DNA of 64,000 nt. Source: Gammaproteobacteria bacterium. Its GTDB lineage: Bacteria > Pseudomonadota > Gammaproteobacteria > Burkholderiales > Rhodocyclaceae. The position numbers and the translations under genes are program-made. How positions within the stretch are numbered: position 1 is the first letter of the stretch; each line of letters opens with the position of its first letter. The stretch is from positions 1 through 64,000 of the forward strand of contig JARFTX010000006.1 of the NCBI GenBank assembly GCA_029289265.1, in the 5' to 3' direction. Below are positions 1 to 12,635 of the stretch, piece after piece. Under the pieces are notes generated by a model. It was not told the origin of the DNA. It saw only the letters and a program-made list of their open reading frames with translations, and did no database searches.

Positions 1-15
1 GCTGGGGCGAGTTTC

Positions 16-948
16 TTAAAAACCCCGTTTTTCGGCCTGAACTGTCGAACTCCGGAGGCCGGCGCGGGTGATGCCGAAGCGCTCCATGACGTAGCGCAGC
101 CGGCGCATGGCCTGCTGCAGCGTCAGGCGCGGATCGCTGACGCTTTCATCGAGGCCGACGGTGACCCGGCGCGCATAGTCGATCGCTGCCAGACATTGTG
201 CGGTATTGATGGGAAACAGCCGATCACGTCCGCCCTTGGTGCCTCGATGGGTGTTCAAGTAGAAGGCCACGCCGCCATCCGGCTTCCCTGCCTGCGCGGC
301 CGTGATCACGTCGGTATGGGGACGGAACATTACACTCTCCTCGAAGCGCAGCTGGAAGGCCTGCATCAGTTTCAAGGAGGCAGCGGCATGGACGTCGTAG
401 GCCTCGACTTCCTGGATGACGACCGCCGCGTCGATACCTTTGGCCCGCCAGGACTTGTCCACGCTGGTCGCCAGGCTGCGTCGGTACAGCTTCGGATCAT
501 CGAAGTAGCACTGGATCGGCTTCAGCAGCTTCGGCTTGCCGATCCAGCCGGCGAAGGTTTTCAGGAAGCTGAAGTAGGTCTGGATGGTTGCCGGGCTCAT
601 CCGGCCGGCGCGCGCTTCCTCCTGCCAGTAGCGGGTAACGACTTCCACATGCCGCCCGCTGAACGAGCGCGGGTCCAGCTTGAAGTGCTTGGGGTGGCTG
701 CGCAGGAAATCGAACAGCCAGAAGCAGAAGCGCGTGCGCTCCGCCATCGTCTTGTTGCTCACCCCCTTGGGCTTGCTGCTGTGCTGCCAGTTGTGCTGCT
801 GCAGGATCAACTGCAGTACGTAGGCACTGCGCCTGGGGTTCAAGGGAATATTCTCCAATGCTGGCTGGTCGTAGGTGCGCGACAGCCCACGGCGCTTGCC
901 GTGTACGGGGGTGGAGCGGTCGTTGCGTCCGTTGTTTTGCTTGTCCAA
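16..948 (-). pseudogene. Truncated tyrosine recombinase (ICE/island-type integrase)
   Basis: The protein reads as the N-terminal SAM-like and early catalytic part of an integrase-domain recombinase of the kind carried by integrative elements. A box I-like arginine motif (LRFEESV) and the RGTKGGRDR strand are present. The reading frame follows the family up to FGITRAGL, then diverges after about position 60 and stops within about 14 residues. The H-x-x-R box and the catalytic tyrosine are therefore missing, so strand exchange should be impossible. The chosen start is a TTG at 948, preceded by AGGAAAG at a good distance; the frame stays open further upstream but reads through the hairpin-rich region and does not resemble protein. 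Its position marks one end of the accessory island. The lost 3' end suggests deletion or replacement at the island edge. Confidence 0.75.
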
Positions 949-1116
949 GGCATCTTTCCTTTTTCCGTTCGTCGATTCGGTGAAACCTGGGTGTTCATGC
1001 AGCGGCGGGTTCCGGGCGCCGATGCCAGGCCGAGGTTTGCCGCCTCGCCTGAGCGATGGCAGCACGGAGGTGCGTAAAAGTGATCGCCAGCCAGCACGCG
1101 TCTTTCGCAATGTGGC

Positions 1117-1703
1117 GTTCGCCGTAGCGAACCAGGTTCTCGAGGAACCCGAGGCAACCCCGGAGGCGTGACCTCCGGAACGGTGCCCGAGCGGCACCGC
1201 GAACTCGTTCCCCATCGCCGGCTTGACTGGCAACGCCCGTTGCGCGACGGACGCGCAACGCCGTTCACGCGGGCCATGGCGCCGTACCGAAGTACGGCCG
1301 CCCACGGCTGACCAGGGTCAGTGCGTGAGTGCGAAGGGAAGGAACTCGACACGCCGACTCCGTGGAGCCAGCATCATTCGCGGCCTGGAAGAGGCGCGAG
1401 AGAAGGGAAGGGCCAAGGCGGTCGCAGCGAAGTGCGAGCGCCGGCAGCAAAGTGCTCAAGGCACCGGTGGTCGGGCCACCGTCCATGGCATCGCCGCTCG
1501 GCGCGGGCGACGCCCAAGGCGCATCATCGCTTCCTCGCCTCGGGGGCGAAGGAAGGAACGGGCCCCATGGTCAAGCCATGGGCCGCGCCGCTATCGATCA
1601 ACTACAGGGACGCAGAGCGTCCGGAACTCCAGGCGCCGGTGGAAACGCCCACGCCACGGTGAATCACCACTCCAGGGCTCGCATTTGTCGTGCGCGATGC
1701 ACG
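1117..1703 (-). other. Hairpin-rich non-coding region, candidate structured RNA
   Basis: No credible gene lies between 949 and 2086. Instead there is a dense run of short inverted repeats. Their spans (stem length, loop) are 1117-1132 (6,4), 1135-1149 (5,5), 1160-1178 (7,5), 1181-1199 (7,5), 1238-1260 (9,5), 1281-1298 (7,4), 1308-1321 (6,2), 1417-1442 (4+5 around a mismatch, 6), 1465-1481 (6,5), 1530-1555 (10 with one bulge, 5), 1564-1582 (7,5), 1608-1622 (6,3) and 1689-1703 (5,5). Read on the minus strand, the strand of the integrase, two hairpins close with UNCG-type tetraloops (C-UUCG-G at 1281-1298, C-UACG-G at 1117-1132), and two others share the loop CCCGA. That favours a minus-strand RNA, but a folded single-strand DNA element (oriT-like) is also possible. 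I do not recognise a named RNA family. Confidence 0.5.
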
Positions 1704-2017
1704 CCGGGCCGCTAGCTAGGACCGGGCTAATGCAATTTCAGTGTGGCGCCGGAAACGCGCCCTTGCAATCCCGAAAAACTGCCGATTAGTGTGCCGCGAG
1801 CCGAAAGCCCCCGGGTGCCGTGGCGTTGACGTGGCATCGTTCTACCTCTGGTTCCGAGCCGGCGAGCGGCGCGACGACGGCGCTCCACGGCGATGTCATT
1901 CCAAAGCGAATGAGAAGCGCAGATGGCGCCCGGGCGGGCCTGCACTTGTTTGCACTGACAGCCCGTTGCCACGCCAGTCGCTGCCTGGTGTTACTGGATA
2001 ACGAGCGTGCGACAGTG

Positions 2018-2086
2018 ACCCTAGCAATAGGGTTGAAGCCGACGATGGGTGCGCGACGCTGACAGCTCTTCAATGGGAGAACTGTC
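2018..2086 (+). promoter_or_regulatory. Leader hairpins upstream of the 2087 gene
   Basis: Two hairpins precede the start at 2087. A 6-bp stem with a GCAA tetraloop lies at 2018-2033. The arms GACAG (2061-2065) and CTGTC (2082-2086) enclose the likely ribosome-binding sequence GGGAGA (2075-2080) and end directly at the ATG. The second structure could mask the ribosome-binding site. This is an inference from pairing only. Confidence 0.35.
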
Positions 2087-2608
2087 ATGCCCACGCTCCA
2101 AGTCGTCCACGGGCGCATCGTCGATCTGCGCCGCTACACCAACGTCCATCTCTACTACGGCCACCGTCCGTTCGGGCCGACCGACCGCTACGAGCTGTGG
2201 ATCAAGCCGCACGGCAGTGCCGAGCGCAAGTTCACCATCAACACCCGGACCATGCCGGCGCGGCGCGGGCATGAGGTCAGCCTGATCGCCACCGCGCACC
2301 TAGTGCCTCAGGTACTGGGCCTGGCCAACTGGACCGCGATCGATGGTGTCAACTACGCACGCACACGCACCGATGCGCTGCCGCTGCTCCGGGTTGGGGA
2401 CTTCGTAGTGCTGTCGGCGGCATTCCTTGCGACGGCCATTCTCTACGGGGCCAGCGGTATGGTGCTGTTCGTGCCGGCGGCGGTGGCGCACCTGCTGGCG
2501 GCAGGCCTCGGGCGGGCCCTGGTACGGACGCGGCGGGCTGCCCAGGTGGATCAGGCCATCGACGCCGAGGCGCAGCGTATGAGCCGACCCCCGCAGACGC
2601 TGCAATGA
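2087..2608 (+). CDS. Small membrane protein of the mobile-element backbone, unknown function
   Basis: A 173-residue protein I cannot assign to a named family. Residues 1-95 look like a soluble beta-rich domain that may bind something at the membrane face. A hydrophobic stretch follows at about residues 107-145, long enough for one or two membrane helices with a short turn, and then a polar tail. GGGAGA lies 6 nt before the ATG. Its stop overlaps the start of the next (broken) gene as ATGA, so the two were once an operon. Proteins of this layout are common near integrases of integrative elements, which fits the neighbouring recombinase. No catalytic motif is visible. Confidence 0.6.
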   Translation: MPTLQVVHGRIVDLRRYTNVHLYYGHRPFGPTDRYELWIKPHGSAERKFTINTRTMPARRGHEVSLIATAHLVPQVLGLANWTAIDGVNYARTRTDALPLLRVGDFVVLSAAFLATAILYGASGMVLFVPAAVAHLLAAGLGRALVRTRRAAQVDQAIDAEAQRMSRPPQTLQ

Positions 2609-2843
2609 CGATCCGTTTTGGCGACCAAGTCAGGCTGGTCTCGCGGGACCGCTTCCGGCTGATGCTGCTTATCGAGCGCGACCCCGGCGACATCGTGTGT
2701 CCTTCGCCCAGTTGCAGGCCTTGATGCAGCAACACCGGGCCAAAGTGCGGGGTGTGTCGCGCGAAGCCGAATTCCTGCGCTGGCTGATGGACAGGGAATG
2801 GAAACGGCTGGCGCCGGGCAGCGGCTATCGCGAACCGCTTTGA
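2605..2843 (+). pseudogene. Frameshifted small gene coupled to the 2087 gene
   Basis: The gene starts with ATG at 2605, overlapping the upstream stop, and reads 39 codons to a TGA at 2722-2724. The +1-shifted continuation gives a coherent acidic/basic helical stretch (FAQLQALMQQHRAKVRG then EAEFLRWLMDREWKRL) up to the TGA at 2841-2843. Removing two bases from the GTGTGT run near 2695-2700 would restore one frame of about 78 codons (DPGDIVSFAQLQ). The simplest reading is a 2-bp slippage insertion that broke a short element-borne gene. A sequencing error at the dinucleotide run is the alternative. Function unknown. Confidence 0.5.
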
Positions 2844-2908
2844 ACCGTCCGTAACCGCCTCGCCGGGTTCGCTTCCGGAAAAGTGGCAAGAGCCCCACCC
2901 GGTAGCCG

Positions 2909-3029
2909 AAAATGGGTGTAAATGGGTTGAAAAATGAGCATCATCGCTCGCGGCATCCCCTGTCCTGCAAGTGCTGGAAACCGAGAATTTATGCAAAATC
3001 GCTTTTTCACCAAAATGGGCGTAAATGGA
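2909..3029 (+). repeat. Two near-identical 18-bp direct repeats upstream of fic
   Basis: AAAATGGGTGTAAATGGG at 2909-2926 and AAAATGGGCGTAAATGGA at 3012-3029 differ at two positions and sit 103 bp apart on the same strand, just before the first gene of the defence operon. Each contains the internal repeat ATGGG/ATGG. The placement suggests an operator pair for a regulator such as the HTH of the Fic protein, but no protein-binding evidence exists in the sequence itself. Confidence 0.4.
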
Positions 3030-3045
3030 TGTAGTATTGGGCGCC

Positions 3046-4095
3046 ATGATTCAGTCCAACACCGTCCAGATCACCCCCGAAGTCCTGAGTCTCATCGCTG
3101 GCATCGATGAGTTCAAGGGCGCTTGGCGTGCGCTCGGCACTCTGGCGCCAGATCGGCTCTCGGCGCTGCGGCGCGTGGCTACCATCGAGAGCATCGGCTC
3201 GTCCACCCGCATCGAGGGCAGCAAGCTGTCGGACCGCGAGGTCGAGCGCCTGCTCTCCAACCTGCAGATCAAGTCGTTTACGACGCGCGACGAACAGGAG
3301 GTTGCTGGCTACGCGGAAGTCATGGAGCTGGTGTTCTCCTCCTGGCAGGACATCACCCTGACCGAGAATCACATCAAGCAACTGCACCGCGATCTGCTGG
3401 CCTACAGCGAGAAAGATGCCTGGCACCGAGGCAACTACAAGACCTCGTCCAACAGCGTGGTCGCATTCGACGAAGGCGGCAAGGAACTCGGCGTGGTGTT
3501 CGAGACGGCGACACCCTTCGACACGCCGCGTCTGATGACCGAACTGGTGACCTGGTTCAACGAGGAGCGAACCAACGGCAGGCTTCATCCGCTGTTGCTC
3601 ATCGGCCTCTGGGTCGTGGTGTTCCTGGAGATACACCCTTTCCAGGACGGCAACGGCCGCCTGAGCCGCGTGCTGACCACCTTGCTGCTGCTGCAAACCG
3701 GCTATGCCTACGTGCCTTACAGCTCACTCGAAAGCGTGATCGAGCAGAGCAAGGAAGCCTACTACCTCGCATTGCGGCAGACCCAGGGCACCATCCGGAC
3801 CGAAACACCGGACTGGCAGCCTTGGCTGATCTTCTTTTTGCGCGCATTAGCAGAGCAAGTACGTCGACTCAACCGCAAGGTCGAGCGCGAGAAATTGGTG
3901 CTCGCCGCCCTACCCGAACTGTCGCTGCAAATCGTCGAGTTCGCGCGGGAGCATGGCCGTATCACAATGGGTGAAGCGATTCGCCTGACCGGCGGCAGCC
4001 GCAACACACTCAAGCAGCATTTTCGTGTACTGGTGGAACAGGGACACCTTAGCCGGAATGGAAGCGGGCGTGGGGCTTGGTATGAAATGCGATAG
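3046..4095 (+). CDS. Fic family protein with C-terminal winged helix
   Basis: Fic enzymes transfer AMP or another nucleotide moiety from a nucleotide cofactor onto protein hydroxyls. The active-site motif HPFQDGNGR is complete at about residues 197-205. An N-terminal STRIEG matches the (S/T)xxxE(G/N) inhibitory helix of class II Fic proteins (about residue 52), so the enzyme is probably self-restrained. The last 60 residues look like a winged helix-turn-helix (TMGEAIRLTGGSRNTLKQHF). I chose the ATG at 3046 because the family begins close to it; an in-frame ATG at 3025 adds 7 residues. It is the first gene of the defence operon, 17 bp before the helicase, and preceded by the paired repeats at 2909/3012. 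It may act as a regulator or toxin within the island; this is inferred from position. Confidence 0.85.
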   Translation: MIQSNTVQITPEVLSLIAGIDEFKGAWRALGTLAPDRLSALRRVATIESIGSSTRIEGSKLSDREVERLLSNLQIKSFTTRDEQEVAGYAEVMELVFSSWQDITLTENHIKQLHRDLLAYSEKDAWHRGNYKTSSNSVVAFDEGGKELGVVFETATPFDTPRLMTELVTWFNEERTNGRLHPLLLIGLWVVVFLEIHPFQDGNGRLSRVLTTLLLLQTGYAYVPYSSLESVIEQSKEAYYLALRQTQGTIRTETPDWQPWLIFFLRALAEQVRRLNRKVEREKLVLAALPELSLQIVEFAREHGRITMGEAIRLTGGSRNTLKQHFRVLVEQGHLSRNGSGRGAWYEMR

Positions 4096-4112
4096 CGGGG
4101 CTCAAGCAAGCC

Positions 4113-7685
<3,573 letters not shown>

Positions 7686-7731
7686 AACAGGCACAGCCTA
7701 GCGCCAGACTGCACTTTGGGACGGGACACAT

Positions 7732-9135
7732 ATGAAGCTGAACAAGATTGAAATCACCAATTTCCGCTGCTTCGAATCGCTCGCGCTGAACTTCCACTCT
7801 GAGGTCAACGTCATCGTCGGCGCCAACGGTGCCGGCAAGACCAGCATTCTCGATGCGGTGGCTATTGCGCTCTACGAAATCGTCGCCGCCAATGGTGGCG
7901 GGGGCAAGCGCCAGCGCGTGCAGCAGAAGGCGGCCCTCCAGGCCACGGACATTCTGGTGGAAGACGGCAGGGCCGATGCACTTATTCATCGTAAGGAGTT
8001 CGTGCAGTTTCGCGCCAGTGCCTCCAGCTTTTATCCCGTAGAGGGCTTCCCCGCCACCACCCCAGGGGGCGAGCCTGCATTCCTGGAGTGGACCGAACAC
8101 ATCCGCTACCGCCCACCGGCGGGTTTCAGCTACGACACCAGCTCATCCGAGAGGCTGTCGTCTGTCCATCGCTACTTTGGTGCCGTGTGGCAGGAAATCC
8201 GCAGCAGCACACCGGAGGCTTTGATCCCGTTGCCTGTGGTGGCCTATTACCGCGCATCACGTCGCATTGGGGGCATGCCCGACATGGGCGATGTGTTTTC
8301 CCTGGAGCTTTCCCGTGAGGAGGCATTTGCTCAAGCGATGGATGCCGGGGCGGACTTCCGCACCATGTGCCAATGGTTTTATCTGCGCGAGAACGCCGAA
8401 CTCCGTGAGCGGGTATCCAGGGAACGGGCTGGACCGGACTTCGCGTTTCCCGACTTGCGTGCCGTTCGGCAGGCGCTTGCCCAAGCGGTCGAAGGCGTGG
8501 AAAAGATCTTCTTTGACGGAAACCCGCCGCGACTGAAGGTCCGCGTCCGAGATCGTGCCGGCGCTGCGCGCGATCTCGAATTGGCCCAGCTCAGCGATGG
8601 CTATCGCAACCTTCTGGCCCTAGTACTGGACTATGCACGCCGCCTGGCGCAAGCGCATCCAACTTGGCCCAACCCGCTGGAGGCGCCAGGCATTCTGATC
8701 GTCGATGAATTGGAACTGCATCTCCATCCTCGCTGGCAACAGACGGTCATTCCCAGCCTTCGCGCTGCATTCCCCAACACCCAGTTGATTCTGGCTACGC
8801 ATAGCCCCGCGGTGCTCACGACAGTCCGGCGCGAACACATCCATTTGCTGGGCTCGGACCATCGCTTCGAGACCATTCCGGACGATGTCGGCACCTACGG
8901 CGCGGAAAGCTCCCGGGTCCTCGCCGAAGTGTTCGGTGCGCATGTGCGGCCGCCGTCGATCGATACGGTGGAAAAACTGCGCAGCTACCTGGCGCTGATC
9001 GAGTCGCGCGAACACGACACCACACGGGCCAAAACGCTGCGCGCAGAGCTGGAGGCCGATCTGGGTAGGAGCGATCCGGACTTGCGGCGCGCCGATATCC
9101 GCATCGCCCAATTGAAGGTGCTCGCCAAGCAATGA
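7732..9135 (+). CDS. ptuA: Septu-like AAA/ABC ATPase PtuA
   Basis: A 467-residue SMC/ABC-type ATPase. Walker A GANGAGKTS lies at about residues 33-41, the signature-like region LSDGYRNL near 286, Walker B ILIVDELELHLHP at about 322-334, and the H-loop ATHSP follows. This is the AAA_21 arrangement of PtuA in type I Septu. The next gene, overlapping as ATGA, encodes an HNH protein of the PtuB type, which makes Septu the best reading; a retron-type or other OLD-like ATPase is less likely because no reverse transcriptase or TOPRIM is present. It sits 46 bp after the helicase and ahead of the methylase, so the pair is embedded in the Hma operon rather than standing alone. Confidence 0.7.
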   Translation: MKLNKIEITNFRCFESLALNFHSEVNVIVGANGAGKTSILDAVAIALYEIVAANGGGGKRQRVQQKAALQATDILVEDGRADALIHRKEFVQFRASASSFYPVEGFPATTPGGEPAFLEWTEHIRYRPPAGFSYDTSSSERLSSVHRYFGAVWQEIRSSTPEALIPLPVVAYYRASRRIGGMPDMGDVFSLELSREEAFAQAMDAGADFRTMCQWFYLRENAELRERVSRERAGPDFAFPDLRAVRQALAQAVEGVEKIFFDGNPPRLKVRVRDRAGAARDLELAQLSDGYRNLLALVLDYARRLAQAHPTWPNPLEAPGILIVDELELHLHPRWQQTVIPSLRAAFPNTQLILATHSPAVLTTVRREHIHLLGSDHRFETIPDDVGTYGAESSRVLAEVFGAHVRPPSIDTVEKLRSYLALIESREHDTTRAKTLRAELEADLGRSDPDLRRADIRIAQLKVLAKQ

Positions 9136-9758
9136 GAACAATCACCCGCAACGCGCCGCCCGCGTGCCTGGCCGGTCAGCCGGCGAATCAAGACTGGTAC
9201 GCGTTCATGCAGAACCCATGTCATGGCGAAGTGGACCGCAGCCTGCGCCAAGAACAGCACGGGTTGTGTTGCTACTGCGAGCTTGAAGTGGCCGACAACG
9301 ACGGCCACGTCGAACATTTGGAACCGCGCAGCCGTAACCCGGCGCGCACTTACGACTACGGCAATCTGGCGATGTCCTGCAATGGCGGGGCAGTAGAGCA
9401 CTGCGGGCACTACAAGGACAATTCGGGCAAGAACCGCCACCATGCTTGGGATTCCGCGCGCTTCTCCGCCCCCCATGATGCCGCGACCGTTGGAATGGTC
9501 CAGTACCTACTGGATGGCGGCGTTGCGCCAGCAGGGCCGGATCCGGCCCGAGCCACCTACCTGATTGGCTACCTGGGCCTCGATTGCCCAAGCCTGACTG
9601 AACGTCGGCATAAACACGCGCGCGATTTGATCGACACGCTGGGAGAACAACCGGATCCCGACATCGTGGCTTGGCTTCGCAACGACTACCTGAAACCTGA
9701 TGCCAATGGACGCCTCAAGCAATTTCACTCGCTCTCGAAGGCGATCCTCGAACCATGA
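9132..9758 (+). CDS. ptuB: Septu-like HNH endonuclease PtuB
   Basis: A 208-residue HNH-fold protein of the TIGR02646 type. The zinc/active-site pattern CCYCELEV...HVEHLEPRS...NLAMSCNG is visible between residues about 45 and 90. In Septu, PtuB is the nuclease bound by PtuA and attacks nucleic acid when infection is sensed. The ATG overlaps the ptuA stop (ATGA) and the gene's own stop overlaps the methylase start in the same way, so the three genes are translationally coupled. The predicted catalytic histidine is present in HLEP, so the enzyme is likely active. Confidence 0.7.
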   Translation: MRTITRNAPPACLAGQPANQDWYAFMQNPCHGEVDRSLRQEQHGLCCYCELEVADNDGHVEHLEPRSRNPARTYDYGNLAMSCNGGAVEHCGHYKDNSGKNRHHAWDSARFSAPHDAATVGMVQYLLDGGVAPAGPDPARATYLIGYLGLDCPSLTERRHKHARDLIDTLGEQPDPDIVAWLRNDYLKPDANGRLKQFHSLSKAILEP

Positions 9759-12634
9759 TTGTTATTAAGAAGAAACTCATCGAAGTTGCCCTCCCGCTCG
9801 AAGCCATCAACAAGGCCAGCGCACGCGAAAAATCCATCCGCCACGGCCACCCGAGCACGCTGCACCTGTGGTGGGCACGGCGGCCTCTGGCCGCAGCGCG
9901 GGCGGTAATTTTCGCGCAGATGGTGGATGACCCCTCGGAGCACCCCGAATTGTTTCCCACCGAGGAAACGCAGGAGGCCGAGCGCCAACGCCTGTTTGCG
10001 CTGATCGAGCAACTGGTGCAATGGGAAAACACCACCAAGGAAGCCGTGCTCGACGCCGCCCGCCGCGAAATCCTTGCGAGCTGGCGGCGCACATGCGCCG
10101 AGAACGCCGGCCACCCGCGCGCGGCCGAACTTTTCGATCCGGACAAGCTGCCGGGCTTCCACGACCCCTTTGCCGGTGGCGGCGCGCTGCCGCTGGAAGC
10201 GCAGCGCCTGGGGCTGGAAAGCCACGCATCGGATCTCAACCCGGTGGCGGTACTGATCAACAAAGCCATGATCGAAATTCCGCCGAAGTTCGCCGGCCGG
10301 CCGCCGGTAAACCCCGCCTCGCGAGCCGATGCTGCGAGTGGCGGCTCCTGGCGCGGCGCCACCGGCCTGGCAGAAGACGTGCGCTACTACGGCCAGTGGA
10401 TGCGCGATGAGGCCGCAAAGCGAATCGGCCACCTCTACCCCAAGATCGCCGTCACCGAGGCCATGGCCGCCGAGCGCCCGGACCTCAAGCCCTACGTCGG
10501 CCGCGAACTCACCGTCATCGCCTGGCTGTGGGCACGCACCGTCAAGAGTCCCAACCCGGCCTTCGCCCAGGTGGACGTGCCGCTGGCCTCCACCTTCATG
10601 CTCTCCACCAAGGCAGGCAAGGAGACATATCTGGAGCCGGTGATCGAGGACGACGGCTACCGCTTTGCGGTCAGGGTCGGCAAGCCGCGGGATATGGAGA
10701 GTGCCAAGAACGGCACCAAGCTGTCACGGGGAGCAAATTTCCGCTGCCTGATGTCGGGGGCGCCGATCACTAGCGAATTCATCTACGCCGAGGCCAATGC
10801 CGGCCGCATGAGCGCGCGGATGATGGCCATCGTTGCCGAAGGCGACCGCGGGCGGGTTTATCTGCCGCCGACGCCGGAGATGGAAGCTATTGCCCGGCAG
10901 GCCGAGCCGGAATGGAAGCCGGACGTTGCCATGCCGGAGAACCCGCGCTGGTTTTCGCCACCGCTGTACGGCCTGAAGACCTACGGTGACCTCTTCACCC
11001 CCCGCCAACTGGTCGCGCTGACCACCTTCTCCGATCTGGTGCAGGAAGCACGCGAACGCATCGACCGCGACGCCCAGGCCGCCGGCCTGCCCGACGATGA
11101 GCGCGGTTTGGCCGATGGCGGCGATGGGGCGGTGGCGTATGCGGATGCGGTGGCGGTGTATCTAGGAATGGCTATCAGCAAGCTTTCCGATGCGCAGTCA
11201 TCACTTTGCCGATGGAAGACGACCATGGACCAGTCCATTGCCACCTTTGGACGGCAAGCACTACCAATGGTTTGGGATTACTCCGAAGCAAACGTGTTTG
11301 GCGACATGGCTGGCGATCCCCTCGTATCGCTAAGGAACATGATGCGTGTCCTGGACCAGTTGCCCGCGTTGCCACCCGGGAATGTCGTTCAAGCAGATGC
11401 ACAGTCACAGGCGCTAAGCAAGGATTCGGTCGTCTCCACCGACCCCCCGTACTACGACAACATCGGCTATGCCGATCTGTCCGATTTCTTCTATGTCTGG
11501 CTGCGTCGTTCGCTACGCTTGGTGTTTCCGGGATTGTTTTCTACCTTAGCAGTGCCCAAGGCCGAGGAACTCGTCGCCACGCCCTACCGTCATGGCAGCA
11601 AGGAAAAGGCCGAATTCTTCTTCCTCGACGGCATGACGCAAGCCATGCACAGGTTGGCGGAGCAGGCGCATCCGGCGTTTCCGGTCACGATCTACTACGC
11701 GTTCAAACAATCCGAGAACGAAGGGGCAGATGGTTCTGCCAGCACCGGCTGGGAGACTTTTTTGGCCGCGGTAATCCGCGCAGGGTTCGCGATCAGCGGC
11801 ACGTGGCCGATGCGCACCGAACTGGGCAACCGCATGATCGGCGCCGGTACCAACGCCCTGGCTTCCAGCATCATCCTCGTCTGCCGCCCTCAACCTACCG
11901 ATGCACCTACCGCCACGCGCCGTGAATTCATCGCCGCGCTCAAGGCCGAACTACCGTTGGCGCTCGCGCACCTGCAACACGGCAATATCGCTCCCGTGGA
12001 CCTGGCCCAGGCCGCCATCGGCCCCGGCATGGCGGTCTATACCCGCTACGCCCGCGTGCTCGATGCCGAGGGCAAGGCGCTGACCGTGCGCGAGGCCCTG
12101 GCCCTCATCAACCAGATCCTCGATGAAAGCCTGGCCGATCAGGAAGGCGACTTCGACGCCGACAGCCGCTGGGCCTTGGCCTGGTTCGACCAGTTCGGCT
12201 TCAACGATGGCGAATTCGGGGTTGCCAACGTACTCGCCCAAGCCAAGAACACCGGCATGAATGGCCTGGTTGAGGCCGGTATCGTCCAATCCAAGGCCGG
12301 CAAGGTGCGCCTGTTGCGCCCCGAAGAACTGCCCGCCGATTGGGATCCGGCGACCGACTCGCGCCTGACGGCCTGGGAAACCGTCCACCATCTCGTCGGC
12401 GTCCTCAATCAAGGCGGCGAGCCGGCCGCCGCGACCCTCGTCGCCAAGCTCGGCACAAAAGCCGAAGTCGCCCGCGAACTCGCTTATCGCCTCTATTCCT
12501 TGAGCGAGCGCCGCAAGCGCGCCTCCGACGCCCTGGCCTACAACGCACTGGTGCAGAGCTGGCCGGAGATTCAGCGGCTGGCTGGCGAACGGCGGGATGC
12601 GGTCGCTACACAGCAGACGGGAAATCTGTTCTGA
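9755..12634 (+). CDS. DUF1156 DNA methyltransferase (Hma-type methylase component)
   Basis: A 959-residue protein opening with the DUF1156 signature ([17 protein letters not shown], about residues 31-47). The SAM-binding motif [13 protein letters not shown] lies at about 136, and the catalytic motif [18 protein letters not shown] near 562. DPPY-type motifs belong to amino-methyltransferases acting on adenine or N4 of cytosine. The roughly 400 residues between the motifs form a large insert typical of these defence methylases. It probably marks host DNA so that the helicase/ATPase machinery spares it, by analogy with BREX and DISARM. ATGA overlap with ptuB; the next gene begins 1 bp after its stop. 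Confidence 0.85.
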   Translation: MIVIKKKLIEVALPLEAINKASAREKSIRHGHPSTLHLWWARRPLAAARAVIFAQMVDDPSEHPELFPTEETQEAERQRLFALIEQLVQWENTTKEAVLDAARREILASWRRTCAENAGHPRAAELFDPDKLPGFHDPFAGGGALPLEAQRLGLESHASDLNPVAVLINKAMIEIPPKFAGRPPVNPASRADAASGGSWRGATGLAEDVRYYGQWMRDEAAKRIGHLYPKIAVTEAMAAERPDLKPYVGRELTVIAWLWARTVKSPNPAFAQVDVPLASTFMLSTKAGKETYLEPVIEDDGYRFAVRVGKPRDMESAKNGTKLSRGANFRCLMSGAPITSEFIYAEANAGRMSARMMAIVAEGDRGRVYLPPTPEMEAIARQAEPEWKPDVAMPENPRWFSPPLYGLKTYGDLFTPRQLVALTTFSDLVQEARERIDRDAQAAGLPDDERGLADGGDGAVAYADAVAVYLGMAISKLSDAQSSLCRWKTTMDQSIATFGRQALPMVWDYSEANVFGDMAGDPLVSLRNMMRVLDQLPALPPGNVVQADAQSQALSKDSVVSTDPPYYDNIGYADLSDFFYVWLRRSLRLVFPGLFSTLAVPKAEELVATPYRHGSKEKAEFFFLDGMTQAMHRLAEQAHPAFPVTIYYAFKQSENEGADGSASTGWETFLAAVIRAGFAISGTWPMRTELGNRMIGAGTNALASSIILVCRPQPTDAPTATRREFIAALKAELPLALAHLQHGNIAPVDLAQAAIGPGMAVYTRYARVLDAEGKALTVREALALINQILDESLADQEGDFDADSRWALAWFDQFGFNDGEFGVANVLAQAKNTGMNGLVEAGIVQSKAGKVRLLRPEELPADWDPATDSRLTAWETVHHLVGVLNQGGEPAAATLVAKLGTKAEVARELAYRLYSLSERRKRASDALAYNALVQSWPEIQRLAGERRDAVATQQTGNLF

Positions 12635-12635
12635 C

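Noticed and set aside
196-1077. Long plus-strand open frame opposite the integrase
   Set aside because: It mirrors the integrase coding frame and reads low-complexity Leu/Ala/Arg protein without family resemblance; a GC-rich shadow.
1081-1720. Group II intron or intron-encoded protein in the hairpin region
   Set aside because: No domain V-like hairpin, no GUGYG 5' end with matching 3' end, and no reverse transcriptase frame.
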